Part shown: positions 1-10,771 of the stretch, in pieces | Layout: each line of letters opens with the position of its first letter | How positions within the stretch are numbered: position 1 is the stretch's first letter | From: Cryptomeria japonica | Lineage: Eukaryota; Streptophyta; Pinopsida; Cupressales; Cupressaceae | NCBI RefSeq assembly: GCF_030272615.1 | Contig: NC_081406.1 | Location: 245,637,218 to 245,701,217, forward strand | Direction of reading: 5' to 3' | Length of the DNA: 64,000 nt | Notes under the pieces: model-generated | Databases searched by the model: none | What the model was told of the DNA's origin: nothing | What the model saw: the letters and a program-made list of their open reading frames with translations, nothing else | Program-made: the position numbers and the translations under genes

Positions 1-535
1 GGACAGGATTGTGACAAAGCCTTCTCTAATCTAAAAGGAGCATTAGCACAAGCACCTATTCTTAAGGGTCCTAATTGGGAACTCCCATTCCACATTCATA
101 CAGATGCATCTGATTATGCAATAGAAGTTGTTTTGGGCTAGAAAGAGGTAGTTGTTGAGCATGCAATCTATTTTGTCAGCAAGAACCTGTAAGGGGTTGA
201 GTTTAACTACACAATCACAAAAAGAAATGTTGGCAGTCATATATGCCCTCAACAAATTCAGACATTATATCATAGGGTATCAGATCTTTATTCATACTGA
301 TCATGCAACAATTAAATATCTTATGAATAAGCCATTGATCACGGGAAGATTGGCAAGATGGTTACCGTTGATGCAGGAATTTCATATCACAATAATTGAC
401 AAGCCTGGAAAAATAAATATTGTAGCAGATTTCTTATCCAGATTGACTACATCAGAAGATACTCAAGTGATTTATGACACTTTCCTTGATGAACATTTGT
501 TTTTAATTATCGTGCATACACCTTGGTATGCATAA
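1..535 (+). pseudogene. Ty3/gypsy RNase H domain, decayed (5' part outside window)
   Basis: This is the end of reverse transcriptase and the RNase H domain of a Ty3/gypsy polyprotein, which would degrade the RNA strand during reverse transcription. All four acidic catalytic positions are still recognisable: HTDASD (about 97-114), KEMLA (about 222-237), HTDHA (about 294-308) and NIVADFLSR (about 415-442). The copy is dead. Frame 1 carries stops at 139-141 and about 190, then the frame shifts near 215-225. Integrase follows directly, as in gypsy order. The family is certain; assignment to the Tat/Athila group rests on the absence of a chromodomain and on the extra ORF downstream. Confidence 0.9.
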
Positions 536-1852
536 TATAGCAAACTATTTGGTTGCAGGGAAGGTGCCTCCTCACTTCTCTCCAAATGAGAGGAGAATTA
601 TCATTGATAAAAATTTCCCTTTCTCATGGATTGAAGGATGTTTATTATACACTAGACCAGATCATGTGATGAGGAGATGTGTCATAGAAGATGAAACCTA
701 TGACATTTTGCATACATGTCATGATGAACCCTATGGGGGACATTTTGCTGCCAAAAGGACATTAATGAAAATTCTTAACACAAATTATTATTGGCCCACC
801 CTTCATAAAGATGCAATCAAGTACACAAGGAAGTGTGATAGATGAAAGAGGAGGGGATGACCAACCAAATCAAATGAGATGCCCCTCTACCCTCAAGTTG
901 TTATCACACCATTTGACAAATGGAGTTTGGATTTCGTGGGTCCAATTGATCCACCACCCAATGGTAATTCCTATATCCTAGTGTGTACTGACTATGTCAC
1001 TAAATGGGTTGAAGCTAAGGCAATGAAACATGCAAGGGATAATAAGGTTGCATATTTTTTTATGAGGAGATCTTCACAAGATATGTGGTTCCAAGGGAGA
1101 TAGTGACAGATCAAGGAGCTCAATTCACATCAACCCTTGTTACAACACTAGTTAATGAATACAATATTAGGCGTCAGAAATCTAGCCCTTATCATCCTCG
1201 GGAAAATGGGAAAGCTGAGGTAACCAATCGAGAAATTAAGGCAATTCTGAAAAAAATAGTGGCCATTCATAGAAAAGATTGGGCCAACTGATTGTCCGAA
1301 GTTGTCTGGGCATACAAAACTACATGGAAAATAACAACTGGTTTTACACCATTTGAATTGTTGTATGGAAAAACATATATGATTCCCATTGAGTTTGAAC
1401 ATAAAACTCTAAGAACTGCATTGGATGTGGAAATAAACCTATCAGAAGCACAAAGAGAAAGGATCATGCAGCTCAATAACTTAGATGAAATGAGGAAGGC
1501 AACACTTTACCACACAGAAGTTGTGCAAGCTCAATGGATTAAGTGGCATGATAAATACATTAAAAAGAAGCAATTCCAACCAGGTGATTGGGCTCTTCTT
1601 TATGACTCCCAGTATCAAGAAGGTGTAGGTAAGCTGCAAACTAGATGCCTAGGACCATATGAGGTAGCACACGTATTTTCAAATGGAGTTGTTCAACTTA
1701 GCACAATTGACCCTGTTAGATTCAAATTGCTGGTCAACGATCATCGCTTGCATTTATATCACAACCTATCTTCAAAAGCAGAATTCATGCAACAATTCAT
1801 CAACTTTCCTGTAGCCGAAGGAAGCAGACCAAGTGTCCATCCTTCTGCCTAA
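528..1852 (+). pseudogene. Ty3/gypsy integrase, decayed
   Basis: Integrase inserts the cDNA into host DNA. In order one sees an N-terminal HHCC-like region (HTCHDEPYGGH ... C..C, about 710-840), then the DDE core: WSLDFVGPI (first Asp, about 920), IVTDQGAQF (second Asp, about 1105) and NGKAEVTNRE (Glu, about 1210). A C-terminal module with RCLGPYEVAHVF (about 1645-1680) follows, with no chromodomain after it. The reading frame is broken into four pieces at about 845, 1090 and 1290 by stops and shifts. All three catalytic acids survive but no intact protein can be made. The last piece (1292-1852) is open to its natural-looking stop. Confidence 0.92.
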
Positions 1853-2386
1853 TATACATGTGCATCAAAACATAATAAAGATTTCCAAATCAATGGAAAT
1901 CCAATTCTTCCATTATTCCATACATCCACCTTCACTCCATCATTCTCTCTCTTCCACCATTCTCTTGATCATTTCCCTCCATCGTGTTCTTCATTTATTA
2001 CTTAACTGATTGATTGACAAGTACTTTGCATGCTGGACATGCAAATCCATGTTATTTGGTACGTGCGAACAATTACTTCTCCCATAATTATCTTAAATAA
2101 TATTACTTTTTATCATGTTCATTAATTATGATATTTGCATAGCATATTTTTCATGTAAACTCTCGCCTATGAGGACACATACCTGACATTTTTTTATCAT
2201 CGTGCCATCATTTTTCTTTATCTTCAAGCCCTTCTGAAAAAATAACTTTATTAATGATTTTCCCTTGTCTTAAATCGACAAATTTCAACACAAAGGGTAA
2301 GTTGTAGGGTCAGAAAAATAGAAAAAGACCAAAATTCACAGAGAAAAGCAAAATTGACTCTTTAAGTGAAGACATAACAGGAGGGA
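1853..2386 (+). other. spacer between integrase and extra ORF
   Basis: AT-rich stretch between pol and the downstream ORF of the gypsy relic. It has pyrimidine-rich runs but no coding signal I can support. In Tat/Athila-type elements such a spacer commonly separates pol from an additional ORF. Confidence 0.5.
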
Positions 2387-4807
2387 GTGTTTGAGAGAGT
2401 GACTGCAAGAAAGATGGGTGGGCAGCTAATTAGGAATGAACCCATTGTTCATGATGTAATCCTACAAGAGGATGTTTGTCTAGAGAAATTTCAAAATTAT
2501 GGTTGGCTAGACTACTTGAAGTTGCAGAGTTTTATTGAAGACATTGCTATAGAATTTGCACAAACTTTTTCAAATGGTAAAGCAATGGTAAAAGGATTGG
2601 AAGTAGTTGTCATCGAGGAGAGAATTGTAGAAATCACAGGATTGTCCATTGATGGGGAACCATACCCTACATCTTGAGATGCAAGAACAGTAAGGGTGAA
2701 ATTTATTGAACCGGGTGACCCACCACTTGTTGTGGATAAACAGGGAGCAAGGAGAACATTGCTGCTAGACAAGTGGATGCATGCAGTCATGCACATTTGT
2801 AAATATATTACATGTGAGGGTCACCAGTATTGTCTGCATTCCATTCATTTCAAGCTTTTAAACCACTTAAGGCATGGGAGGAGAATGAATGTGCCTAATG
2901 TGCTATACAAATTGTTAGAAATCATGGCGACTTAAACTCAAAAAGGTAGGCCAACTTTGTGTCTCACCATTGCTTGATAAAATTGCTAGTTGAAAAATAT
3001 TTATGAGAAGTTTCTGGTATGACATGAGAGGAATTTGAGAATGTGGATCAGTTTAGACCAAAAAATGTGGAACAAAGGAGTCAGTCTTGTAGGTCTAGCA
3101 AAAGGAGGAAGGTTACTGCAGCCACTTGTAAGGCATCTACCTCTGGTGTAAGACCCAGAGAAAGCCCTCCTACAGCCATAACAACTATAGCCGTTGATTT
3201 CTTTGAATCAAAGGAAGAGGGAACTCCTTCTTCAAGCCATGACGGTGATACTTCGCTCCAAACCCCATGTCGAACTAAGGAAGCTACTAGAAAATAAGAG
3301 GAATAACAGAAGAATGTAGAAAAAAGGGAAAGAAAAGGTTAGGTTTGAGACTCTTGAAATGGAAAAACCTAGCCCTAGCCCTAGAAAACAGAAAATTGGA
3401 GACATTGTTCCTCCTGCAGCCACAGAAAAAAAGAAAACCCCTTGCAGCCAAGATAAAGCCAACTACACCAGATGTTGGTAGGACACAAAGAAAAAGGCCC
3501 AGGCTCAAGAAATCAGCTAGAAAAGTGTTATCAGGCTCAGAGGAAGAAATACATGATGAAGAGGAAAGCACGTTTTAAGAGCATGTATTTGAGGAATGTG
3601 TAAAAACGAGGTTAGATCGACTTGTTGTCGTTGCAGAGAAAGCAGAAGAAGAGGAAGTATCACATCAAGAGTAGGATGAACCCTTTCAGTGGGAGTTTGA
3701 GCAACCACAAGTATTGTTGTTGAAGCATGCTGGCAGAAAAATTTAGGTAGGTATTCATAGACCCCCTGCATCTTCATGGCATAGTGTAATGATGAAATTG
3801 TTGGATGAAATATTAGAGGGATGAAGAAAACCTTAGATTGAATAAACAAATTGAGTAAAAGAATAATGAAATTAGGGAGAAAGATGAGGAGATTATTAAA
3901 TTAAAGAAACAAGTGGATGATGTGGTAGAATTAGTGCCACAGTTAATGGAATGCACGACCCCTCCAAGGGTTTACACATTACATTTAAAGGAGAGATATA
4001 TTTCTTTCCGATTTTCTAGGGTAATTTCAGGACTAAACCCTTCCATCAAGACCCCACAAGAATTCTTTCAAGTCTACCAAGAATCTCCAATAGAGGTTAA
4101 GAATTTACTTTGTGAGTTGTACCTACACAATTATGCTATCCCAAATGACCATCAATGAAACCCATTGATGTATATTGGAGATATCCATTTAAGGGCATTT
4201 ATGTCTTGGATTCAGAATGAAAATAGTTGGGGTGTGTGATTCAGATCTTATAGAGAAAAGGAACTATGAGAATCCTTGCCTCTTAGGGCTAAATATCATG
4301 ATCCTACAACAATGTTTTATGACTAGCACAAAGTTATGTACAAATAGGATATTAAGGATAGAGTGTTGCCTCTGGAGGAAGAATCCTATACAAAATATGA
4401 ACAAGTGGAGCACTATAGAAAAAACAGTAGTAGGGTACCTTTCACAAAGATGGGATAGCTTGACTCATTAGCTAAGGGAAGTTGAGCCACACACACAACA
4501 AAATTATTATGTAGCAAAGAAAAGATGTACCTGGTATATTCAAATTGGGAGAACACATAAACATTATAGGTTCCCATTAATATTTCAGCCACCCATCGTG
4601 TTGTGGCCAGTACCAGACTACAAATACTACCGATATGATATAGCAAAAGAAAGACCAAGGTGGAATAGGTTGGAACACATGCATGGATTTTATTGGGACC
4701 CTAATTCAGAGGACACAACCAATGTTGTAGGACAGTTAGCAGTTGGTGATATGAGAACCCTAACTCGACTAAAGAATAATGTTGTTGGAGGACCAACAAG
4801 TTCTTAG
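2387..4807 (+). pseudogene. additional ORF downstream of gypsy pol (plant mobile domain-like), decayed
   Basis: A long degenerate reading frame in the env-like position of the gypsy relic. The likely start is MGGQLIRNEP (about 2414). It continues with an N-terminal globular part (FIEDIAIEFAQTF; VIEERIVEITGLS), a block with HAVMHICKYITCEG and HFKLLNHLRHGRRMNVP (about 2785-2905), a Lys/Arg/Ser/Glu-rich middle (3040-3600) and further fragments to 4807. Stops at 2675 and 2933 and later frame changes break it. The minus-strand relic at 15388-16526 shares the MGG start, the ITGL/ATGL motif and the YIT...H.VLLNHFRH..KVNFPY block, so the two are one family. It resembles proteins annotated as plant transposon or mobile-domain proteins in Tat-type elements. 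Its molecular function is not known to me. Confidence 0.6.
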
Positions 4808-4808
4808 G

Positions 4809-4821
4809 TTGGGGGGGGGAA
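4809..4821 (+). promoter_or_regulatory. polypurine tract of gypsy relic
   Basis: A run of nine G followed by A A sits directly before a TGATGAGAC sequence. This is where the plus-strand primer (PPT) of an LTR retrotransposon is expected, just upstream of the 3' LTR. Confidence 0.6.
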
Positions 4822-5572
4822 TGATGAGACAAGTTTATTGTCCTATTTTGTAAGGATTTGTTATGATGTTGATGATGATACTTTAGACTTTGATACTGTG
4901 ATGACACTATTTACTATGCTATTTCCTTAGAAACTATTACCTTTTGGGATTAAGCGTAACCTTGAAACAATCCATGATACTAATGCATATGCTATGTAAT
5001 TATCTATTAAAGGTGCATATGCTAGAGAGAATGTTGTTTCAAGATGATTTGGGAAATGTGGTTGTTTGTATGTGCTAACGTGTTTTGCAGATCTATACTA
5101 ATAAAGTGGTGTTATGATGAAGTTTGCAACAAGCAGCAGGACTCTTACCAGCTTGTCGATTTGAAGGAGTCAAGGAATAACCAACGTAGATGAGCTTTCT
5201 CTACTTAATGTTGTAACTACCTTCTTAATTAATCATGTACAATCAATTGAGTCTATTTAGGGGCATGTTGTACTATATCTCCATTGAGGAAGTCTTATCT
5301 AACTTGGCTAAGTGTATGCATGAGCTTCCCTTTCCTCTTTTAATGCTTTCAATAAATGGCACCCTCCTCATGTTGTGGAGTTGGCCGCCCAGTTAGTTAG
5401 GATAGTTGGTAGTATTTATTCTATAAATAATGTTCAAATGATCTCTTTTTGAAGGTTGAACATTCTGACGATGTAAGTTTACATTCATCTTTGAAATATA
5501 GTTTAAGAGCATAATGTCATATCTTATGTACTTTTGTTTTGATGAATCAAATGATATTCTGAGTTTTCAACA
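4822..5572 (+). repeat. probable 3' LTR of the gypsy relic
   Basis: Begins TGATGAGAC after the polypurine tract and may end ...TTTTCAACA at 5572 (TG...CA). A TATA-like CTATAAATA lies near 5420. No second LTR copy is in the window, so the 3' boundary is a guess. Confidence 0.4.
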
Positions 5573-6852
5573 CTTGTGTTAATCTTGGAAGTCTCACTCA
5601 AGGGGGCCCACTTGGTGAGAACTCTATTTAGTTAGCTTAGTAGTTATTCTTCATTCAGTAGTTAGTATCATTCCAGCTGATGATTGTTCCTGCAGCCAAA
5701 GCGGGCAAAGTATTTTCATGTCTATTGTCTAGAATCTCATTCTTGTAGCTTGTGTTAGATTAATATTCGCATGTTCAAATTAGTTGTCGATTTAAGTTCA
5801 GTTTCCTTCATTAGTTGTTTACATTTCAATTTTAGCATTGTTCTTTGCTTAAGTCTTGATGGCCATAATAGAGTCTTAGTGCACATACAGTTCTGACCCA
5901 TTTCAAGTTCATGTCCCTGGGTTGATAAGTTAAATGAACCTCCATAATGAGTCTGATAACTACTTAGTATGGATGTGTAGTCTCTCAGTTATAGCTTTAA
6001 GGACTTAGTTATTGAACCATTAAAGGAGACGAATAGTGGGCTAATTGTTTGGCAAAATACCTCAAAGAAATGTGGTCATATGGGCTATAATGAGTGCAAG
6101 ATAAGCACATATTGGATTTTTTGAAAAGGATTTAGAAAATTTCAACCAAATGCACTTGTAAAGTGAAAAGCCAAATTGTCAGCTTAAAAAGAGAGATTAG
6201 AGAGTAAAGAAAATAGACAAGACCTACTGGGGCACAAAGAGTTGAATAAATATGTACTAAAAAGGCATATTAGCAATGGAAGCCTAGTTATGAACTTGCA
6301 AAGTTGGCACAAAGGATGTCAAAAGGTATTTCTTTTGTCATGCAAGCCCAACATTTCTTGGAGGCACTTTGCTTGAAAGTCAATATACAAATTTTCCACA
6401 CTCCACTTACAATCATAAAATTCCATTGTCATCCATCACTCATCTCAATCTCGGAGAAGTAGAGACGAAAAGTTGATGGAGGCACCACACATGTTGCTTA
6501 TAACACATAGCCCCCTTGGAGACTGTTGCGGACTTGCATTCTTGAGAATGCACTTTCACAAGAGATTTGATTTGGCGAACTCCCATAGGGCACTATCCAA
6601 GGCAAACAAGTTGAAAATTTGTTTGATAATAAGATAAAATTAAAACACCTCAAAGAAATGTGATCTTATGGAATGTAGTGTTCTGATTAATTAAAAAACA
6701 TGTTTTCAGGACCCGAAACCTTTACATCATAGATAGAGAAAAAGCACTGAGAAGAACAAAACAAAAGAGTCCGCAGACAAAAAGACTGGCCAAAAGACCA
6801 GTGAACAGAAAGAACAACATAACAAAAAAATAACAAAGAAACAGGGAATGCG
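5573..6852. other. unresolved repeat DNA, flank of the minus-strand relic
   Basis: No gene recognised. Two near copies of ACCTCAAAGAAATGTG plus following bases occur at about 6058 and 6648. A stretch at 6119-6167 resembles 16981-17028 on the far side of the interrupted relic (shared words GTTGAAAAGG / TTTGAAAAGG and CAAATGCACTT). These may be remnants of terminal sequence of the element that carries the minus-strand ORF. Confidence 0.35.
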
Positions 6853-7418
6853 CTACACAGAGATTTTCTTTAGCAGATCCTCTGCCTTTGTCACCAACTC
6901 ATCATAGGTGGCCCCGACAGCTTTCAGGTCTTCCAGATCCTTGTTCAGTTTCTTTTCCTTCCTCTTGCCTTTGGTGCAGGTTTTGGGACCTTGAGCTTCC
7001 CCTGTTCCTTCAGCTTCCAGTTCTAAGTCCTAGATTTCCTTTTCATCATCCATCTTGCTAATGAGGGTATGGGTGTTGTTGGCCGAGATCTTCAAAATAC
7101 TTAGGCTCTATTCAACGATGTTCTTTAGGCAATCCTCAATTTTATCAACTTTGGTGACAGTGTCCGAAAGGGTTTTTTCGCTAGTGTCCGCAAGGCTTTT
7201 TCTGTCCAGCATCTCCTTTTCAATCTTCTCAAACCTGGGGTTGAAAGCATCTCTGATGTTTTCAGCTTTGGCGATGGTGTTTTTCAGGTCCTCAATATAG
7301 TCGGTCATTGTATTTCCCTCCCCAATATTAATGGTTTCCAGAATCAAGACTCTGTTACAGAGCTTCTTGTATTCATCCACAACTTTCTTGTAACCATTAA
7401 TGAGCCACTCCATAGTTT
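6853..7418 (-). pseudogene. C-terminal coiled-coil part of minus-strand additional ORF (split by insertion)
   Basis: On the minus strand the frame runs through METMEWLINGYKK, a helical heptad-like stretch (IEDLKNTIAKAENI, FEKIEKEMLDRKS) and a Lys-rich tail ending at a TAG (6853-6855). In-frame stops occur at about 7108 and in the Lys-rich part. This is the downstream half of the relic whose upstream half is at 15388-16526. The retrotransposon at 7424-15382 sits between them with a CCATG duplication. If one duplicated copy is ignored, the frame is continuous across the break, which shows the insertion hit an already existing ORF. The product is unknown and coiled-coil-rich. Confidence 0.6.
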
Positions 7419-7423
7419 CCATG
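7419..7423. repeat. target site duplication, left (CCATG)
   Basis: CCATG directly before the 5' LTR. It is identical to 15383-15387 directly after the 3' LTR. Confidence 0.92.
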
Positions 7424-8608
7424 TGTAGCACCGTAAAATTGTGACACTTGCAATTTCGATTGCATTTGGGTCTTCATGATGGCAGCGCAACGTTGAACCT
7501 GAATGGAGACCCCAAAACCTGTTTACGACATCAAAAACTGCATCTTTCTACACCTTGGCCTGATCCTCCTTGCACCCTGTTGTCCCGGGAGGTGGGACCA
7601 TGGCGCTCAGTGCCCTAGTCCCTGGCCCTATTTTGGGCCCAGTCTCTTGTTGGGCATCGGGTCTTCAAGTTTGCAATTTGGAAAATAATGTTCCTAGGTC
7701 GGCCTAAGGTCAGAAAAATCAGTCTCCTAACCCTAATTGACAAGTATATAAACTACATTTCCCCTCCCATTTGGATAGGTGTGAGAAACATATGTGTGCA
7801 AGAGGTGGAAGCGATAGGCAAACATTCAAGCATTCAAGCATTCCTTCAAGCAATTGAGCATTCTAGGTCTCCATTCAAGGCTAGGTGTTGCATTCAAGAC
7901 AAGGATTCAACCATTGAAGAGGAGATCACCTACAACATACAACATACAACATCATTACACCTTCACATGTAAGAATACAAACATTCTTACAACAAGGTAT
8001 CAATACTTGATTACATTACAAACACTTACATTTACAACATTCTCATTTCTTGGTTAATTCCAAAACCGGGGTTTGACCTGAAGGCAAACCCCTAATCCCT
8101 AACCCCCCAATCGTCCTCTCTTTTTTGTGTGTAGGTTGCAGGTACGCGGCTGTAATTGAAGATTTGGAATCCTTGTGCAGAGAATAACAGATCCCCCTTC
8201 GTTTCGCGGATTTTTTGGAGGACCATGTGCACTCCGGGCGCCATTGTCCCGTCAACTTTCACTCAAACTTGCAGGACAGCATTGTCTCGACATTTTACTG
8301 CTAATTTCAGGTCCGCAACTTCATCCCGTGTCCCTATCTCCGTCTACAAGCGAATCTTTCTTACTTTTACATACACTCCTAGTTCAATCCTTCTATCTAC
8401 ATTCTTTACAAAAGAGGGTATCCTTGCTGTCTCAACCCTTGAAACTCATTTAGAATTCAATCTTGCATTGTGTGGGATTGGATCTTGTGAGTTTCAACCC
8501 CTCTTTTGAATGTAAAGTCTCTCCTAAGTGAAAACCGTCAATCCTAGTGACCTCCTTTCTCTCTCCTTGGAGTGGGGGAACACCTAGGGTTCGATTTTCC
8601 GCTTTACA
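7424..8608 (+). repeat. 5' LTR of gag-protease element
   Basis: 1185 bp, TGTAGC...GCTTTACA. TATATAAA lies at 7745-7752. A hairpin-prone GGACCATGGCGC-like arm lies at about 7597-7624, and a second GGACC...GTCC block at 8219-8250. It is nearly identical to 14167-15382. Confidence 0.93.
7745..7752 (+). promoter_or_regulatory. TATA box in 5' LTR
   Basis: TATATAAA preceded by GACAAG. The same box is at 14519-14526 in the 3' LTR. It places U3 at 7424 to roughly 7775, with transcription starting some 30 bases downstream of the box. Confidence 0.7.
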
Positions 8609-8630
8609 TTTTGGTGAACCTGACGTGAAC
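8609..8630 (+). promoter_or_regulatory. candidate primer binding site
   Basis: TTTTGGTGAACCTGACGTG follows the 5' LTR at once, where minus-strand cDNA priming occurs. The TGG core fits a tRNA 3' CCA end. I cannot assign the tRNA. Confidence 0.6.
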
Positions 8631-9982
8631 ATCCTAATTCTGATTATTCATGGTTAGATCTGAAAAATTTGCTTCCTTAATTACATTTCCATGTTTGATC
8701 TTTTGCAAATTTTAGAGGTTAATTGCATAAAAACCCTAAATTTTCTTTTTAGTAATTGAGCTTGTGAAATGTTTAATTGTTAATGCTTGTTTCAGATCTA
8801 CCCTTCTATTGCAAATTGTCAATTCATATTTGTGCTTTAATTCTAAAAAATTAAGTGGTTAAGTTTCAAAACCCTAATTTTTAAAACCCTCTTGATTCAA
8901 CCTTTGACCGATGATTTCACTGATCAAAACACCTCCAAATCGGCTGTAACTTTGGATTCCGCAACAAAATCATAATATCTCTCATCCCTGAAAATTTTGA
9001 AAAAAGTTGCGAGGACCGTGTGCACCTTGAGCGCCATTGTCCCTGACATTTTTTCTGAAATTTCGGGAGCTAGATCTTACTGTATTTTTCTGCTAGAATC
9101 CAGAATCTTGGTTGATTTCATCAATTCTAACACTTTCAAAATTAAAGTCAAAGTTGGTCTAGTGATTGCTTGGATTAAGGCTTTTAATCATTCAAAAATT
9201 GTTGAAATTGAAATTTGTGTCAAAATTGTGTTTCTTACTGTCCTAAATCTAAAAAGTGTGTTGGCATTCATTCGAAATTTCAGTGCTTTATTCAAATTTT
9301 TGCAGTTTGTGACTTTTGAAATTAAGTGTTTAGTTGCAACAACTTTGATTTCCACTTTCAAAATTGAATTTTGCATGAAATTGAGTCAACTTTTAAATTT
9401 CAAAGCTTGCATTGCTTTTAGTATTCCCTCTAAAATCATAAAATTCAAAATTTCAGTTTCCCTCTCTTTTTCAAAATTCAAATTTTGTATTTTTCAACAA
9501 TCTTGGTAGGGTTCAATTTTGAGATTGCAACTTTAATTTGGCCTATCTACAGATCGTAAAATCACTCAATTTTTTCAGATTAGCTTTAAAATAATCATAA
9601 CTTTCATCCCTGAAAATTTCAAAAAAAGTTGCGAGGACCATGTGCACTCCGTTCGCCACGGTCCCCAACATTTTTTCTGAAATTTCGGGAGATTGTCATG
9701 ATTGCATTTAACAGCTTAAATCTAGGAGATTGGCTGATTTTATTGAAATTTGCTACCTCTAAATTCGAAAATAAATTCAAAATTCAAGATTTCAATTTTC
9801 AAGATAACAATTAAAATTAAGTGCTACCCCCTTGGCCCTAATTTTCAATTGTGCCTACCTTTCTTGGAAGTTGTGTTTCCCTCTTCTTTCACAAAGTTCA
9901 AATTGGATAATCATTATCTCATTGTTCAATTTTGCCAACTTTATTTTCAAAATTCAAAATCTCCTCTCTCTCTCTCTAGTGC
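8631..9982 (+). other. leader of gag-protease element with duplicated block
   Basis: Long AT-rich untranslated leader. A block of about 140 bp occurs twice (about 8935-9075 and 9555-9695). Each copy contains CATCCCTGAAAATTT, GTTGCGAGGACC, GTGCAC, a GTCCC and CATTTTTTCTGAAATTTCGG. The same GGACC...GTCC core is also in the LTR. The ORF at 8997-9509 covers part of this block and looks incidental (Phe/Lys/Ser-rich, AT-driven). Confidence 0.6.
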
Positions 9983-10771
9983 ATGAGTTTTACAACAATA
10001 AGCCTTACTTACACTATTCCCGTTAGACGAAGCCTTAGAATTAAGTCTTTCCAAGGTTTAATTACTGAGGAGATGGAACCTAATTTGAATGGCCTTTTTA
10101 ACGAGGACATGGGTAATTCCTCTAATCCTCTTAATGATGAAGAAGCTCTCCATGAGGTTTCTGTAGAACAACTTTCGAAATTGGATAATCAATTTGATGA
10201 TTTTCAACAATGGATGTCTCAAGAATACCCCGATAGTGAAGCTCTTCCATTAATTGAGGGTCTAAAACGTATGGTTCAAAGTGATAAGAATGGAATTGAT
10301 ATTTTGCGTAGTATTGCACACATCGTGGATTCGAATGTGATGCCTATGAAGAGTTGTGCCGAAACTTTAGGTTATACGCAACCTCCTACTCAAGTCAATC
10401 ATTCTATTCCTTTGACAACTTCTATTGCTAGTATACCTTCTTTTACATCAAACATAATGACTACTTCAATACAAAACATTTCACCTATGATCACCAATCA
10501 TGGGGGCAATCCTTCTTCTTCAATCAACCCTCTTCCTTCATTCAATCCAACTTCTTCATTCATTCCTTCAATGAGCATCCCTATTACATCTCCACAAATG
10601 AACATGACGCAAGGGGGCAATTCATTTAACCATTCCATTCCTCCTTGTAGTGTTCCTTCTTTCCAATCATCTCCTATGACTAACCATCATAGTGTCCCGC
10701 CACCTTACTCTCAATCAATACCTTCTTTCAATAACATAATACCTCATCACAATCTAACATGTCTAATATGA
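9983..10771 (+). CDS. Gag N-terminal region
   Basis: A 262-residue ORF, the first coding segment after the leader. It starts MSFTTISLTYTIP and carries an acidic helical part (residues about 40-110). A long Ser/Pro/Asn-rich linker (about 120-262) follows, with repeated SIPSF/NPTSSF words. It precedes the Gag core in another frame (frame 2 here, frame 1 next). Its stop TGA (10769-10771) overlaps an in-frame ATG of the next ORF as ATGA. This could be a coupled stop/start, a -1 frameshift site or a simple indel that broke one Gag ORF. Within the structural polyprotein this would be the matrix-like/assembly part. No enzyme motif is seen. Confidence 0.7.
   Translation: MSFTTISLTYTIPVRRSLRIKSFQGLITEEMEPNLNGLFNEDMGNSSNPLNDEEALHEVSVEQLSKLDNQFDDFQQWMSQEYPDSEALPLIEGLKRMVQSDKNGIDILRSIAHIVDSNVMPMKSCAETLGYTQPPTQVNHSIPLTTSIASIPSFTSNIMTTSIQNISPMITNHGGNPSSSINPLPSFNPTSSFIPSMSIPITSPQMNMTQGGNSFNHSIPPCSVPSFQSSPMTNHHSVPPPYSQSIPSFNNIIPHHNLTCLI

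Noticed and set aside
8997-9509. 170-codon plus-strand ORF in the leader of the gag-protease element
   Set aside because: Lys/Phe/Ser-rich AT-driven composition, overlaps the duplicated non-coding block, and has no counterpart in the second block copy.
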